From NCBI RefSeq assembly GCF_016907455.1, contig NZ_JAFBCB010000001.1, positions 3,534,001-3,598,000 of the forward strand: a stretch of DNA of 64,000 bases. The letters run 5' to 3'. Source of the stretch: Brachybacterium muris. Its GTDB lineage: Bacteria; Actinomycetota; Actinomycetes; Actinomycetales; Dermabacteraceae. A model generated the notes under the pieces. That model was not told where the DNA came from, made no database searches, and saw nothing but the letters and a program-made list of their open reading frames with translations. The position numbers and the translations under genes are program-made. Positions within the stretch are counted from its first letter, which is position 1. Each line of letters begins with the position of its first letter. Positions 45,526 to 56,314 of this stretch are shown here, piece after piece.

Positions 45526-45995
45526 GGCCGACGAGCGGGTCCGACGCGGCAGGCCCGGCCCGCTCGCGCGGGGAGCCGACGGGTCGCCGCACCGGCCGAC
45601 GACGGATCGCGCTCGCCCTCGCGGGGATCGTGACGATCGCTCTGGGTCTCGGGATCCGCGCGGGTGTGGACGCCGGCTGGGCAGGGCCGGCGGGCGACCT
45701 CCTCTACGCGACGCTCATGTACCTGGCGATCGCCTTCGTGCTGCCGCGAACGGGGAGGTGGCAGGTGGCGGCGGTGGCGCTCAGCGTGTGCTGGGCGATC
45801 GAGCTGTTCCAGACCACCGGCATCCCGGCCCAGCTCGCCCAGGTGTTCCCGCCTGTCCGGTTGCTGCTGGGCACCACCTTCGTACCGCTGGACCTGCTGT
45901 CCTACGCGATCGGGGTGGGGCTGGCTGTCGTGGCCGATGCAGTGGTGGTCCGCGCGGTCACAGGGGCAGCATTCCCTCGGCGAGGGAGCGCCTGA
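45522..45995 (+). CDS. DUF2809 membrane protein
   Basis: 157 residues, four to five membrane segments after a basic N-terminus. Hallmarks are GDLLYATLMYLAIAFVLPR, VCWAIELFQTTGIPA and RLLLGTTFVPLDLLSYAIG. Function unknown. Translationally coupled to the glycerophosphodiesterase. The last 38 bases overlap the 3' end of the convergent pseudogene. Confidence 0.75.
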   Translation: MRPTSGSDAAGPARSRGEPTGRRTGRRRIALALAGIVTIALGLGIRAGVDAGWAGPAGDLLYATLMYLAIAFVLPRTGRWQVAAVALSVCWAIELFQTTGIPAQLAQVFPPVRLLLGTTFVPLDLLSYAIGVGLAVVADAVVVRAVTGAAFPRRGSA

Positions 45996-46435
45996 TCCGC
46001 CACGCCTCAGGGCTCGTGGGGTGGCCGGGGAACCCGCCGTGGGAGAACACCCGGTTCAGGTAGTCCACGAACGGCATCGCCACCTCGGCGACGAACAGGC
46101 CGTCCGCGCAGGCATCCGGGAGTCGGATCCCGTACGGGGAACCACCGCTGATGTTCGCCTTGTGCAGGTGATCCGGGGCCAGCGGCAGCACGAACATGCC
46201 GGGGTCCTCCGCGAACTCCGCCTGCTCGCGCCACAGCTCCAGGTCGTCCTCGAAGTAGCTCACCGGCAGGTCCGTCCCGCAGCGCATCGGCGGAACCGGC
46301 ACGGGAGGGGACCCAGGGATCCACGTCCTCACGGGACTCGTCATTGGTGTGGAAGCGGTAGCCCTGCTCCCGCAGCCGCGCGACCAGCAGCTCCACGTTG
46401 TGGCGGGCGCGCCGGCACGGTGAGGGGGCATGCAC
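45958..46435 (-). pseudogene. Decayed SUKH/SMI1-KNR4-like gene
   Basis: Two frames together resemble a SUKH-type protein: residues RHNVELLVARLREQGYRFH in one frame from GTG 46435, then, after a shift near 46310, SYFEDDLELWREQAEF, ANISGGSPYGIRLPDA and VDYLNRVFSHGGFPG in another frame to the stop at 45958. The usual middle section is missing, so there is an internal deletion besides the frameshift. SUKH proteins include immunity proteins of contact-dependent toxins; no toxin is nearby. Not expressed as an intact protein. Confidence 0.6.
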
Positions 46436-46590
46436 GGGGAGGGGGCGTGCCCCTCAACCCTCATTGCGGACGGTGAGATCCGCCCCGTCCCGCTTTGCGC
46501 TGAGCAGCCGCAGGCCATGGCCGCGTCGGTGATGGTCCCTGATCCCTGTGAACATGGTCTCCCCCGAGTCCGTTCGCGCCGGGCCGCTGA

Positions 46591-48114
<1,524 letters not shown>

Positions 48115-48150
48115 TCCCCGAGCCCGCGGGGCTCCCTCCCGCACAACGAC

Positions 48151-48203
48151 CGCTCGACGGCCGGCATCGCTTCCCTGCGGTGCCGGCCGTCGGCCGTCGA
48201 GCG
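48151..48203 (+). terminator. Terminator after gdhA
   Basis: CGCTCGACGG (48151-48160) pairs with CCGTCGAGCG (48194-48203) and the continuing GGCCGGCA with TGCCGGCC (48181-48188), a 16-bp stem with one 5-nt bulge, 36 bases after the gdhA stop. Confidence 0.7.
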
Positions 48204-48254
48204 ACCGGTGCCTGCACCGATGCGCCGCCTGGGACGGACGGCTCATCTTCTCAG

Positions 48255-48271
48255 ATAGGAATGGTTCTCAT
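48255..48271. promoter_or_regulatory. Zur-box-like sequence upstream of the AztD-like gene
   Basis: ATAGGAATGGTTCTCAT, arms matching at five of seven positions. The core GGAATGGTTCTCA matches nine of 13 positions of the AAAATGATTTTCA-type actinobacterial Zur core. 28 bases before the ATG. A second similar string (ACGATTATCA) lies over the first codons. Suggests zinc repression. Inference. Confidence 0.4.
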
Positions 48272-48299
48272 ACGCTGGTAGCCTCCTCGCAAGGCATCT

Positions 48300-49626
48300 A
48301 TGCGAACGATTATCACTACCCGTCGGCTTGTGTCCGTGCTCGGTCTTGGCGTGCTGGCTCTGGCCGCCTGCAGCCCCACGCCCGGTGCGGGCGGTTCCGC
48401 CGCCAGCGGGGCCTCCGACACCGGCGGCGAGACCGCCGTCAGCTCCGACCGCACCGAGGTCGCCGCCCTCACCCCGCGCATCGTGCTGGCCCACGACGGC
48501 GGCGTGACCACCATCGACTCCGCAGATGGTGCCGTACTGGGCAGCGCCGACGTGGAGGGCTACGTGCGGCTGAACCCCGCAGGCGACGGCCGCCACGTGG
48601 CCCTCAGCACCGCGGACGGCTTCACCTTCTACGACACCGGGCTGCTGGCCCAGGGGCACGGCGACCATTTCCACTCCTACGTGCAGGACCCGGCCCTCAC
48701 CGACATCACCGTCCAGGCTCCGCATCCGGGGCACGTGGTACCGCATGCCGGCCGCACCGCTCTGTTCGCCGACGGCACCGGAGCGGTCACCCTGTTCGAC
48801 CCTGCCTCGCTCACCGACGGCACCCTCGGTAAGGTCCAGGAGACCGCCACCGGCAAGGTCGTCGCCCAGACCGATGACTGCCCCGGCATCCACGGGGGGC
48901 CGCCGCGAAGCCCAGCGAGAGCGGCGACGTGATCTCCCTCGGCTGCGAGAACGGCCCGGTCGTGTACCGCGACGGAGCGTTCCACAAGGTGCCCGTGGAG
49001 CTCGACTACCAGCGCTCGGGCAACCAGAAGGGCCACCCCTCCTCGCCGATCGTGCTGGCCGATCACAAGGTGGAGAAGGATCCAGCAGCCGACATCGAGC
49101 GACCCACCGAAGTCGCCCTGATCGACACCCGCGACCACACCATGAAGACAGTGGACCTGGGCTCCCCCTACTGGTTCCGCTCCCTGGACCGCGGCCCGAA
49201 CGGCGGAACGGCGAGGCCCTGGTGCTCGCCTACGACGGCGAGCTGAACATCCTGGACCCCGAGAGCGGGAAGGTCCTTCACGAGGTCCCGGTCGCTGCGG
49301 AATGGAGCGAGCCCGATGAGTGGCAGCAGCCCGGCCCGATGATGGCCGTGGCCGACGGGACCGCTTTCGTGGTGGACCCCGCCTCCAAGAAGCTGACCAT
49401 GGTGGACGTGGCCAGCGGCAAGACCTACCGCGAGCTGGAGCTGACCGTGGTGCCGCACGAGATCCAAGTGACCACCGGGACCGCGTCCGGTGAGTACACG
49501 GTCGGTCATACCGAGGAGGGCGAGGACCACGAGGCCCACGACCATGACGGTCACGACCACGAGGGCGAGACCAGCGACGCCGGAGGCCACGACGGCCATC
49601 ACGACCACGAGGGTCACGACCACTGA
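48300..49626 (+). pseudogene. AztD-like zinc metallochaperone, two frameshifts
   Basis: Lipoprotein leader (SVLGLGVLALAAC) from ATG 48300, then a beta-propeller like AztD with HGDHFHSY and a His/Asp-rich C-terminus ending HHDHEGHDH. The frame changes near 48895 (in a G6 run, DDCPGIHG then ESGDVISLGCENGP) and near 49205 (before GEALVLAYDGELNILDPESG); each is explained by loss of one base. AztD hands zinc to the AztC binding protein of an ABC importer, which is not in this window. Either recent inactivation or sequence error; the rest of the gene is well preserved. Confidence 0.7.
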
Positions 49627-49636
49627 CCCATAGGGA

Positions 49637-50077
49637 TCAGCGCACCTCCCAGTCCTCCACATCCCCCGGGCCCACCTGCAGCAGCGGGTGGGCCCGCGGC
49701 GTGACGCCCTCCTCGGACAGACGGGGCAGCCACTCCGGGGCGCGTCCCTCCACCTTGCGACGCAGGTGCTCCAGCTCGTAGGCGAGCTGACCGGTGGTCA
49801 CCGGGATCGACGGGATGGAACCGATGGCCGTCGGATGCAGGATCCTGGTGACGTCGAAGCGGTAGCCCCGATCGGTGGCTTCCTGCTGCAGAGCACCCAG
49901 GTAGGCACCGATCGCCTCGAGCGGAGCCGGTTGGGCGCGGAACCGCCGCAGCTGCGGGTGATGGGTGTAGCCGCGGGTGCCTCCGTCCAGCACCTTCTGT
50001 GCCAGCAGGGTCTCTCGCCAGCCGGCCACCAGGGCCGCGCGGTCCAGCAGGGACGGGTGCAGGCTCCACAGACGCAT
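49637..50077 (-). CDS. Pyrimidine dimer DNA glycosylase / endonuclease V family
   Basis: 146 residues from ATG 50077. MRLWSLHPSLLDRAALVAGW, LLAQKVLDGGTRGYTHHPQL, VTTGQLAYELEHLRRKV and the C-terminal HPLLQVGPGDVEDWE are the pattern of this family, related to phage T4 endonuclease V, which nicks at UV-induced cyclobutane dimers. Note the residue after Met is Arg, not the catalytic Thr2 of T4, so biochemical activity is not assured. Ribosome site weak. Confidence 0.75.
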   Translation of the reverse strand: MRLWSLHPSLLDRAALVAGWRETLLAQKVLDGGTRGYTHHPQLRRFRAQPAPLEAIGAYLGALQQEATDRGYRFDVTRILHPTAIGSIPSIPVTTGQLAYELEHLRRKVEGRAPEWLPRLSEEGVTPRAHPLLQVGPGDVEDWEVR

Positions 50078-50165
50078 GAACCGCAGTGTGCCAGGCGGCG
50101 CGGCCGCGCCTCGGCTGAACCCTGGCTCACCCGCTGCTCGCCCTGCGGATCTCACACTCTCCGGT

Positions 50166-50975
50166 TCATCCGCGCAGGTGCCGTGCCCGGGTCACCACCG
50201 CATCGGCCGTCGAGACCGCCTGCGCCACGTATCCGCTCCCGAACAGGTGCACGTGCGCCAGCAGCCCGAACAGCACATGCGCGCACAGGTCCTCCCGCCA
50301 GCCGGTGGGAAGCGGATGCGACTGCTGGTACCCGGCATAGATCTCCTCCAGGTGCGGCGCACCGAACAGCGACAGCATCGCCAGGTCCTCCAGGCGGTGC
50401 CCGCCATGCGCGGCCGGGTCGATCAGCACCGCACCACCCGGCGTCCACATCACGTTGCCGGACCACAGGTCCCCGTGCACCCGGCTGGGCTGCTCGGCAC
50501 CTTCCCCGCTGATCCCGTCGAACACCCCCGCGGCGATCGCATCGACGGCGGCACCCACGCGGGTTGCGCCGTCGGTCCCGAGAGTGGCTGACGAGGCTTC
50601 CAGCAGCGGTCGCAGGCGATCGCCCGCCCAGAACTCCGCGAAGGAGCCACGCGAGTCGGTGGGCACCTCGAAGGGATCATCGAGGGGGCCGAACCACGCC
50701 GCCCGCCCCGGTGACCAGCCGAAACCGGGTGCTCCGGCATCGTGCAGTGCCGCGAGGCGCTCGCCGAAGGCGCGGGCCGCCTCGGCGGTGGGCGGTGCCG
50801 GGTCCAGGCGCTCCAGGTGCAGGGCGTTCTCCTGCACCTCCAGCACTTCCACCACGGGGACCACGCCTGGTTCGGCCAGCCACCGCAGCCCCGCTGCCTC
50901 GGTCTCGAAGAAGCCCGCGGGGGCGTCGGCCCTGGACTTCACGAACGAATCCGGCTGGCCCCGTTCACGCATCAT
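50166..50975 (-). CDS. Fructosamine kinase family protein
   Basis: 269 residues. Protein-kinase-like fold of the fructosamine-3-kinase/ketosamine kinase group: SFVKSRADAPAGFFETEAAG (ATP Lys and Glu), EFWAGDRLRPLL, PSRVHGDLWSGNVMW (catalytic HGDLWxGN) and AVLIDPAAHGGHRLEDLAML. It phosphorylates sugar-amine adducts for removal from proteins or uses them as nutrients. Its start overlaps the stop of the upstream kinase gene by 11 bases. Confidence 0.9.
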   Translation of the reverse strand: MMRERGQPDSFVKSRADAPAGFFETEAAGLRWLAEPGVVPVVEVLEVQENALHLERLDPAPPTAEAARAFGERLAALHDAGAPGFGWSPGRAAWFGPLDDPFEVPTDSRGSFAEFWAGDRLRPLLEASSATLGTDGATRVGAAVDAIAAGVFDGISGEGAEQPSRVHGDLWSGNVMWTPGGAVLIDPAAHGGHRLEDLAMLSLFGAPHLEEIYAGYQQSHPLPTGWREDLCAHVLFGLLAHVHLFGSGYVAQAVSTADAVVTRARHLRG

Positions 50976-52134
50976 CGCGGCCCTCGATCCCAAGGAACGC
51001 CGCCAAGGTGGACCTCAGTCGCGGCAGCACCCGCTGATGCGCCACCTGGGTTGAGGCCCGGGAGGCCACGTGCACCAGCATCGCGGTGCGCTCGTACGCC
51101 GTCCAGGCGTTCATCCGGCGGCGCAGCGAGGGAACGTCGGCCACCGAGAAGGGCACCTCCCCGTGTTCGGTGCGGGCCCGCAGGTAGTGGTCGACGAATG
51201 TCTCCACCTGCGGCTCGTCCATCGGGACGTACCAGGGGCCGCCGTGCACCGGCCCGCCGATGATGGCCAGGTCGCGGGCAGGGTCGTCGGCCTGCGCCCA
51301 CTCGAAGTCGATGTACCGCACCACCGGCTGGTCGTCTTCGGCCTCCGGGTGGCTCCACAGCACGTTGGTGGAGCACAGGTCACCGTGGGCCAGCACGAAG
51401 CCGTCCGTGCCGGCCATCGCAGCGATCTCCGGCTCGATCCCGGCCACGGCCACGAGGGCGGCCTCCAGGAACGGTTCCAGGTGGTGCTCGGCGATCACCG
51501 CCGCATGCTGCTGCCTCCACTGCTCCACCAGCTGCTCCACCTCGGTGAGCAGGCCGGGCGGCCCGGCAGGGAGCTGCGCCCAGGGGTCCTCTCCGAGGGA
51601 GACAGGGCCGCGCCCGGGGGCGGGCACCGTGTGCAGGTGGGCCAGGTGCTCGGCGTGCGCGGCCAGGTGTGCAGGGGTCCAGGTCTCCGGTGCGGCGGCA
51701 CGGCCGGGCATGTCGGTGGCCACCACGTACGGGTGGCCGATGGGGCTGGTGGCCGCGTCGTCGTGGAAGGCGATCGGGTCCGGCCCCACCTCGGCGGGGA
51801 TCAGGGTGAGCGCCGCGATCTCGTGAGCCAGGCTCTGATGCAGCTCGGCCGGGGCCACATGGGGGATCCGCACGATCACCGAGGCGTTCTCCTGCGGGGT
51901 GAGCCTCCACGCGGCGAACCGCTCACCCACCCCCACCAGCTCCACCCGTGCCGATCCGGACAGCGACGGCGGCAGCACCGACTTGTGCAGTCCCGGCAGG
52001 CGCACGGGGGAGTGGTCGTCCCGCATCGGCAGCACCAGGGTCCCGTTGCTCCACGCCTGCTGCAGGCGCTCACCCATGGCGGGGCTCACGGGATCGGGTG
52101 CGGCGGACGGATCGTGGGCAGGGGTGCTCTGCAT
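50965..52134 (-). CDS. APH-family phosphotransferase
   Basis: 389 residues from ATG 52134 after AGGAGG. Aminoglycoside/choline-kinase-like fold: SVIVRIPHVAPAELHQSLAH, catalytic loop FVLAHGDLCSTNVLW, metal site VRYIDFEWAQADDPARDLAI, and an AWTAYERTAMLVH helix. The natural substrate is unknown; these genes rarely confer resistance. Co-translated with the fructosamine kinase, so the pair may act on related small molecules. Confidence 0.85.
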   Translation of the reverse strand: MQSTPAHDPSAAPDPVSPAMGERLQQAWSNGTLVLPMRDDHSPVRLPGLHKSVLPPSLSGSARVELVGVGERFAAWRLTPQENASVIVRIPHVAPAELHQSLAHEIAALTLIPAEVGPDPIAFHDDAATSPIGHPYVVATDMPGRAAAPETWTPAHLAAHAEHLAHLHTVPAPGRGPVSLGEDPWAQLPAGPPGLLTEVEQLVEQWRQQHAAVIAEHHLEPFLEAALVAVAGIEPEIAAMAGTDGFVLAHGDLCSTNVLWSHPEAEDDQPVVRYIDFEWAQADDPARDLAIIGGPVHGGPWYVPMDEPQVETFVDHYLRARTEHGEVPFSVADVPSLRRRMNAWTAYERTAMLVHVASRASTQVAHQRVLPRLRSTLAAFLGIEGRDDA

Positions 52135-52311
52135 CGGTGGCCTCCTGCCCCGAGTATTCCACCCGTCCTTGTCCCGCCGCCCTGCCGTGCAGCCCCTGGC
52201 GTGCGCCGCCCCTGCTCCTGTCCCGGCCGTTGCCGTTGCGGGGCCGGGAACTACGATGGTCCAGGCGCTGACCGACGCCCCCACCTGTCCTGAACCCCGG
52301 AGGCTTCCCTG

Positions 52312-53244
52312 ATGGAGTTGGCACTGCTCGCGATCGCCGTCGGCGTAGGGGTGGGCCTGGTCGTGGGTGCCCTCGGCGCTGGTGGAGGGATCCTCGCGGT
52401 GCCCGTGCTGGTGTTCCTGCTGTCCCAGGACCCGCACGCCGCCACCGCCTCCAGCCTGCTGATCGTGCTGATCACGGCCCTGTTCTCGATCCCCCATCAC
52501 GCCCGCAAGCGCAATGTGGCCTGGCGCGACGGCCTGGTGTTCGCCGGGGTATCCGTGGTGGGGGCCGTGCTCGGTTCCCGCCTGTCGGTGCTGGTGGACC
52601 CCACGCTGCTGCTGATCCTGTTCGGCTCCATGCTGACGGTGGTGGCGATCGTGATGCTGCGGCGCGGCATCGCAGGCCGCCGCCAGGAGGACCGAAAGAG
52701 CGCCGCCCACGGCACGCACGAGGGCGAGGAACCGCTCGCGTTCCATGACGACCCCGTGCTCGACGCCCCCGGCCCCGACACCGTGATCGCCGCCGACGGC
52801 ACCCTCACCCACCACGGGAAGACCGACCTCGAGCCTCCGCACGGCCCCACGGCCGCAGTTGACGGCCGCCGGGGTCCTCGCCTGCCCTGGGTCATCGCCG
52901 CGGCATCCCTGACCGGGTTCCTCACCGGGTTCTTCGGGGTGGGTGGCGGTTTCATCGTGGTGCCGATGCTGGTGATCGCCCTGGGCCTGGCGATGCGCCG
53001 AGCCTCCGGCACCAGTCTGCTGGTCATGATCGTCACCACCGCCGCCAGCCTGCTCGCCCGCATCGGCACCGACGTGAGCGTGGACTGGACCGTCACGCTG
53101 CTGTTCGCTGCCGGGTCCGCAGTGGGCGGCATGCTGGGCGGCCCGCTCTCCGCCAAGGCGCGCGCCTCCACCCTCACCCTGATCTTCGCGGCGCTGCTGG
53201 GCGGGGTCGCAGCGGTGACGCTGGGGAACACGCTGCTGGGCTAG
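52312..53244 (+). CDS. TauE/SafE-family permease
   Basis: 310 residues, about eight membrane segments in two homologous halves, each starting with a Gly-rich motif: GALGAGGGILAVPVL and TGFFGVGGGFIVVPMLVIAL. A hydrophilic loop of about 65 residues in the middle is longer than usual. The family exports sulfite or organosulfonates; substrate unknown here. GGAGG lies 10 bases before the ATG. Its stop overlaps the stop of the convergent DUF488 gene by four bases. Confidence 0.88.
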   Translation: MELALLAIAVGVGVGLVVGALGAGGGILAVPVLVFLLSQDPHAATASSLLIVLITALFSIPHHARKRNVAWRDGLVFAGVSVVGAVLGSRLSVLVDPTLLLILFGSMLTVVAIVMLRRGIAGRRQEDRKSAAHGTHEGEEPLAFHDDPVLDAPGPDTVIAADGTLTHHGKTDLEPPHGPTAAVDGRRGPRLPWVIAAASLTGFLTGFFGVGGGFIVVPMLVIALGLAMRRASGTSLLVMIVTTAASLLARIGTDVSVDWTVTLLFAAGSAVGGMLGGPLSAKARASTLTLIFAALLGGVAAVTLGNTLLG

Positions 53245-53792
53245 GTGCTGGCCTCCTCCCCGTCCCAGACCACGTGCCCCTCGGTGTCCAACCGGGCTCC
53301 CTCGCTGGGCTCGTGAATGCGCAGGTCACCGCTGGGCATCAGGTGCTCCACGAGTATCCCCTGCTCCAGTGTGATCACGTCGGCGATGATCCGCCGGTGG
53401 CAGCGCCACCACACCGACTCCGAGCACATCACCGCGGTGCGGGCGGCGTCGATGTCGACGAGGAGGTCTGCGACCGCTGCCCGGAACTCCGGCTCGCGGG
53501 TCCAGGCGGCGTAGGCCCGGAACGCGGCTACCCGCCACCAGACGTCAGGGGAGGCGGAGTCCTGCTCCTTGGTGAGGCGACGCCTCCCTCCCAGGCGCTC
53601 CTCCCACCGGTAGTCGATGCCTGCGGCTTCGCAGATCGCCTCCACCTGGCCGCGGGCCGCGGCGTCGTTCGCCCGGCTGCCGGGGAAGCGGCGCACGTCC
53701 ACCAGGCGCTCGATCCCTGCGCCGCTCAGCAGCGCGGTGAGCTCGTCGCGGTCGAGACGGCCGTGGCCGACGGTGATCAGAGGAGGAGGCAT
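53241..53792 (-). CDS. DUF488 protein
   Basis: 183 residues. ITVGHGRLDRDELTALLSGA, LVDVRRFPGSRAND and the late CSESVWWRCHRRIIADVI block define DUF488, a small soluble family with conserved Cys and Arg, function not established. Common in actinobacteria, usually monocistronic as here. Confidence 0.88.
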   Translation of the reverse strand: MPPPLITVGHGRLDRDELTALLSGAGIERLVDVRRFPGSRANDAAARGQVEAICEAAGIDYRWEERLGGRRRLTKEQDSASPDVWWRVAAFRAYAAWTREPEFRAAVADLLVDIDAARTAVMCSESVWWRCHRRIIADVITLEQGILVEHLMPSGDLRIHEPSEGARLDTEGHVVWDGEEAST

Positions 53793-53881
53793 CTGCCCAG
53801 CATGGCACGCCGAGTACCGGCGCGGACCGATATCGTCAGGCAGCGGTACCGGTCGCTGTCAGCCGGAGCGAGGGGTCATCC

Positions 53882-54523
53882 ATGCAGAGGCGTACAGAGG
53901 ATCGGGACTTCTCCGCGTACAACGCGGCCCAGCAGGGCAGACCGGTCAGGCCCCTGGCGGTGCGCGCAGTCGAGACTGCGGCACAGGGCACGGCCGACGC
54001 TGCGGTGCCACGCCCGACCGGGCCCGGGGCCGCTGACGGGGATGAGCGCCCCACCGCCGTGGAGCTGGGCAGCGGGATCGGCATCGAGGCGGAGTTCCTG
54101 GCCCGGCAGGGCTACGAGGTGTGGACCTACGATGCCGATCCCTCCGTCGAACCCGCCCTGCGCCAGCTGGCCGCGCGGCATCCCGTGCACCACTCCACCA
54201 CGGTGCTGGAGTCGATCGCCGATCTGCCCTCCGCTGACCTCTTGCTCTCCTGCGCGACCCTGTCCTTCGTGCCGCGAGCGGCGTTCGGCGGCCTGTGGCG
54301 CAGCATCGTCGCCGCGGTGCGGCCCGGCGGGGTGCTCGCGATCGACCTGTTCGGGGAGAACGACGACTGGGCAGTGACCGACGGCACGTTCCTCTCCCGC
54401 TCGCAGGTCGAGGACCTGCTGCAGGGCTGGGCGAGTGCCGAGGTGGAGGAGAGGGAGTACGACGGCCACTCCTTCGGCGGGCCCAAGCACTGGCACACGT
54501 TCACTGTCATCGCCCGCCGCTGA
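53882..54523 (+). CDS. Class I SAM-dependent methyltransferase
   Basis: 213 residues. SAM-binding loop AVELGSGIGIEAEFLARQGY, acidic residue in EVWTYDADPSVEP, and VRPGGVLAIDLFGENDDWAV. It resembles tellurite-resistance/TehB-like small methyltransferases. Acceptor unknown. Upstream of the CoA-transferase-like gene, 33 bases apart. Confidence 0.85.
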   Translation: MQRRTEDRDFSAYNAAQQGRPVRPLAVRAVETAAQGTADAAVPRPTGPGAADGDERPTAVELGSGIGIEAEFLARQGYEVWTYDADPSVEPALRQLAARHPVHHSTTVLESIADLPSADLLLSCATLSFVPRAAFGGLWRSIVAAVRPGGVLAIDLFGENDDWAVTDGTFLSRSQVEDLLQGWASAEVEEREYDGHSFGGPKHWHTFTVIARR

Positions 54524-54556
54524 CCGCGGCCGCGAGGCCGCACGTACCCTGGCCGC

Positions 54557-55927
54557 GTGGAACCACCGCTGATCCGTGACTGGCCGGGATCGCTCGACGT
54601 CGGAGGCCTCGCTGCCGACTCGGTCGAGCAGGCGCGCCGAGCCGTCGAGCGCGTGGCGGGGCTGAGGGGGATCGATGCCGAGGTGGGGACCTCCGCAGCG
54701 CTGATCGTCGGCGCCTTCGATGCGATCGGCCACCTGCGCATCGACGGGCGCCCGGCACCGGGGTGGGCCCCGCTCAGCGGCTTCGTCGAGGCGGCCGACG
54801 GGTGGGTGCGACTCCACGGCAACTTCCCCCACCACGCGGAGGCGATCCGGGCATCGCTCCAGGTGGGCGGCCCGGAGGAGCTGGCTGCGGCCGTCTCGCG
54901 CCTTCCAGCCGCGCAGGTGGAGGAACGGGTGCAGGCGGCCGGTGGCATCGCCACCGTGGTGCGCTCCCCGGCGCAGTGGGAGCAGCATCCCCACCACCGG
55001 GCGACCTGTGACGTCCCCTGGCACCGGGTGCTGCCCGGTGCGGAGCGGCGAGTGCTGGGTGCTGCCCAGGACGTGCCGCTTCAGGGGGTGCGGGTCCTGG
55101 ACCTCACCCGGGTGATCGCCGGGCCCGTTTGCTCCCAGCTGTTGGGCTGCCTGGGGTCCGAGGTGCTGCGCATCGACCCGCCACACTGCCCGGAGCTGCT
55201 GGAGCACCACCTGTCCACCGGCATGGGCAAGCGTTCCGCACAGCTCGACCTGGGCAAGCACCTGGATGTCCTGCACGAGCACCTGCTGCCCGGGGCGGAC
55301 GTGGTGCTGCTGGGCTACCGACCCGGATCGCTGGACCGGTTCGGTCTCGCCCCGGCAGGCCTCGCACAGCGCTTCCCGCATCTGGTGATCGGCTCACTCA
55401 GTGCGTGGGGCGAGCACGGGCCGTGGGGGAGCACGGCGGGGTTCGACTCGATCGTGCAGGCCGCGACCGGTATCGCCAGTGTGTGCGGAGGTGAGGACGG
55501 GCGCCCCGGGGCACTGCCGGTGCAGGCCCTGGACCACTCCAGCGGGTACCTGCTCGCTGCTCGGGTGATCGACCTGCTGGCCGATGCCCGCGGCGGGCGG
55601 GTGCACGTGAACCTGCTCGGTGCCGCGCGGGAGCTGCTGCGGCGTGCGGTGCCGGAACGGGCCGGCGGGGATGCGCTGCGCGAGGACGACACGGCGCAAG
55701 CAGGCAACGCGATCGATGCCGGTGCGGGCGGTGCCGGGCCGGACTCGGGCGGCGCGGGCCCGGCCACGGTCGACCTCGACACCCCGCACGGACGGGTGCG
55801 CACCGTCCCGGTTCCGCTCACCCTCGACGGCGCGCCGATCAGCGGGCCGATCGCGGAGTACGGCACCGCCCGGCCTCATTGGGACGGAGGGGCCTCTGGT
55901 GCGGTGCCCCCATCGGTGACAGGCTGA
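54557..55927 (+). CDS. Class III CoA-transferase (CaiB/BaiF) family protein
   Basis: 456 residues from GTG 54557. An unusual N-terminal half (residues 1-175, an incomplete CaiB-like unit: DGWVRLHGNFPHHAEAIRAS) and a second half with the classic VRVLDLTRVIAGPVCSQLLG, VLRIDPPH, and RFPHLVIGSLSAWGEHGP. The catalytic Asp expected after the LGxDVIKVE-type region is not evident in LDLGKHLDVLHEHL, so activity is uncertain. A tandem two-unit architecture is known in this family. Confidence 0.82.
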   Translation: MEPPLIRDWPGSLDVGGLAADSVEQARRAVERVAGLRGIDAEVGTSAALIVGAFDAIGHLRIDGRPAPGWAPLSGFVEAADGWVRLHGNFPHHAEAIRASLQVGGPEELAAAVSRLPAAQVEERVQAAGGIATVVRSPAQWEQHPHHRATCDVPWHRVLPGAERRVLGAAQDVPLQGVRVLDLTRVIAGPVCSQLLGCLGSEVLRIDPPHCPELLEHHLSTGMGKRSAQLDLGKHLDVLHEHLLPGADVVLLGYRPGSLDRFGLAPAGLAQRFPHLVIGSLSAWGEHGPWGSTAGFDSIVQAATGIASVCGGEDGRPGALPVQALDHSSGYLLAARVIDLLADARGGRVHVNLLGAARELLRRAVPERAGGDALREDDTAQAGNAIDAGAGGAGPDSGGAGPATVDLDTPHGRVRTVPVPLTLDGAPISGPIAEYGTARPHWDGGASGAVPPSVTG

Positions 55928-55951
55928 GTGCCACTGAGTTGGGAGGTGCCC

Positions 55952-56305
55952 ATGAAGCTCGCACCCGAGGATCCGCGTGCCGATCTGGTCGGCGTGCTGC
56001 ATGACCTCGCCCGGGGGGTCGGCTCCGAGGGTGACGTCGAGGTGGGCACCATGTTCCGCAGCCCCGGCCTGCGGGTGGGCGGCACGATCCTCGCCTTCCT
56101 GGGGTTCGACGGCGAGCTGATCGTGAAGCTCCCGCACGCCCGGGGGCAGGAACTGATCGCGGCAGGCGAAGCCGCCCCGGTCACCATGGGCACCCGCACC
56201 ATGAAGGAGTGGTTCGAACTGCCCTCCGCCGACACGCCCGATCAGGCCTACCAGGCGTGGCTGCCGCTGGTGCGCGAAGCGCTCGCATTCGTGCGCGGGA
56301 GCTGA
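55952..56305 (+). CDS. TfoX N-domain-like small protein
   Basis: 117 residues from ATG 55952 with GGGAGG upstream. TMFRSPGLRVGGTILAFLGF followed by LIVKLPHARGQELI and TMKEWFELP matches the TfoX/YjbR-like pattern of small soluble actinobacterial proteins. TfoX in gammaproteobacteria regulates competence; no such role is implied here. Confidence 0.65.
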   Translation: MKLAPEDPRADLVGVLHDLARGVGSEGDVEVGTMFRSPGLRVGGTILAFLGFDGELIVKLPHARGQELIAAGEAAPVTMGTRTMKEWFELPSADTPDQAYQAWLPLVREALAFVRGS

Positions 56306-56314
56306 GGGAGCCGG

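Noticed and set aside
48890..49210. Programmed frameshifting in the AztD-like gene
   Set aside because: Two separate shifts without slippery-site context; single-base loss is simpler.
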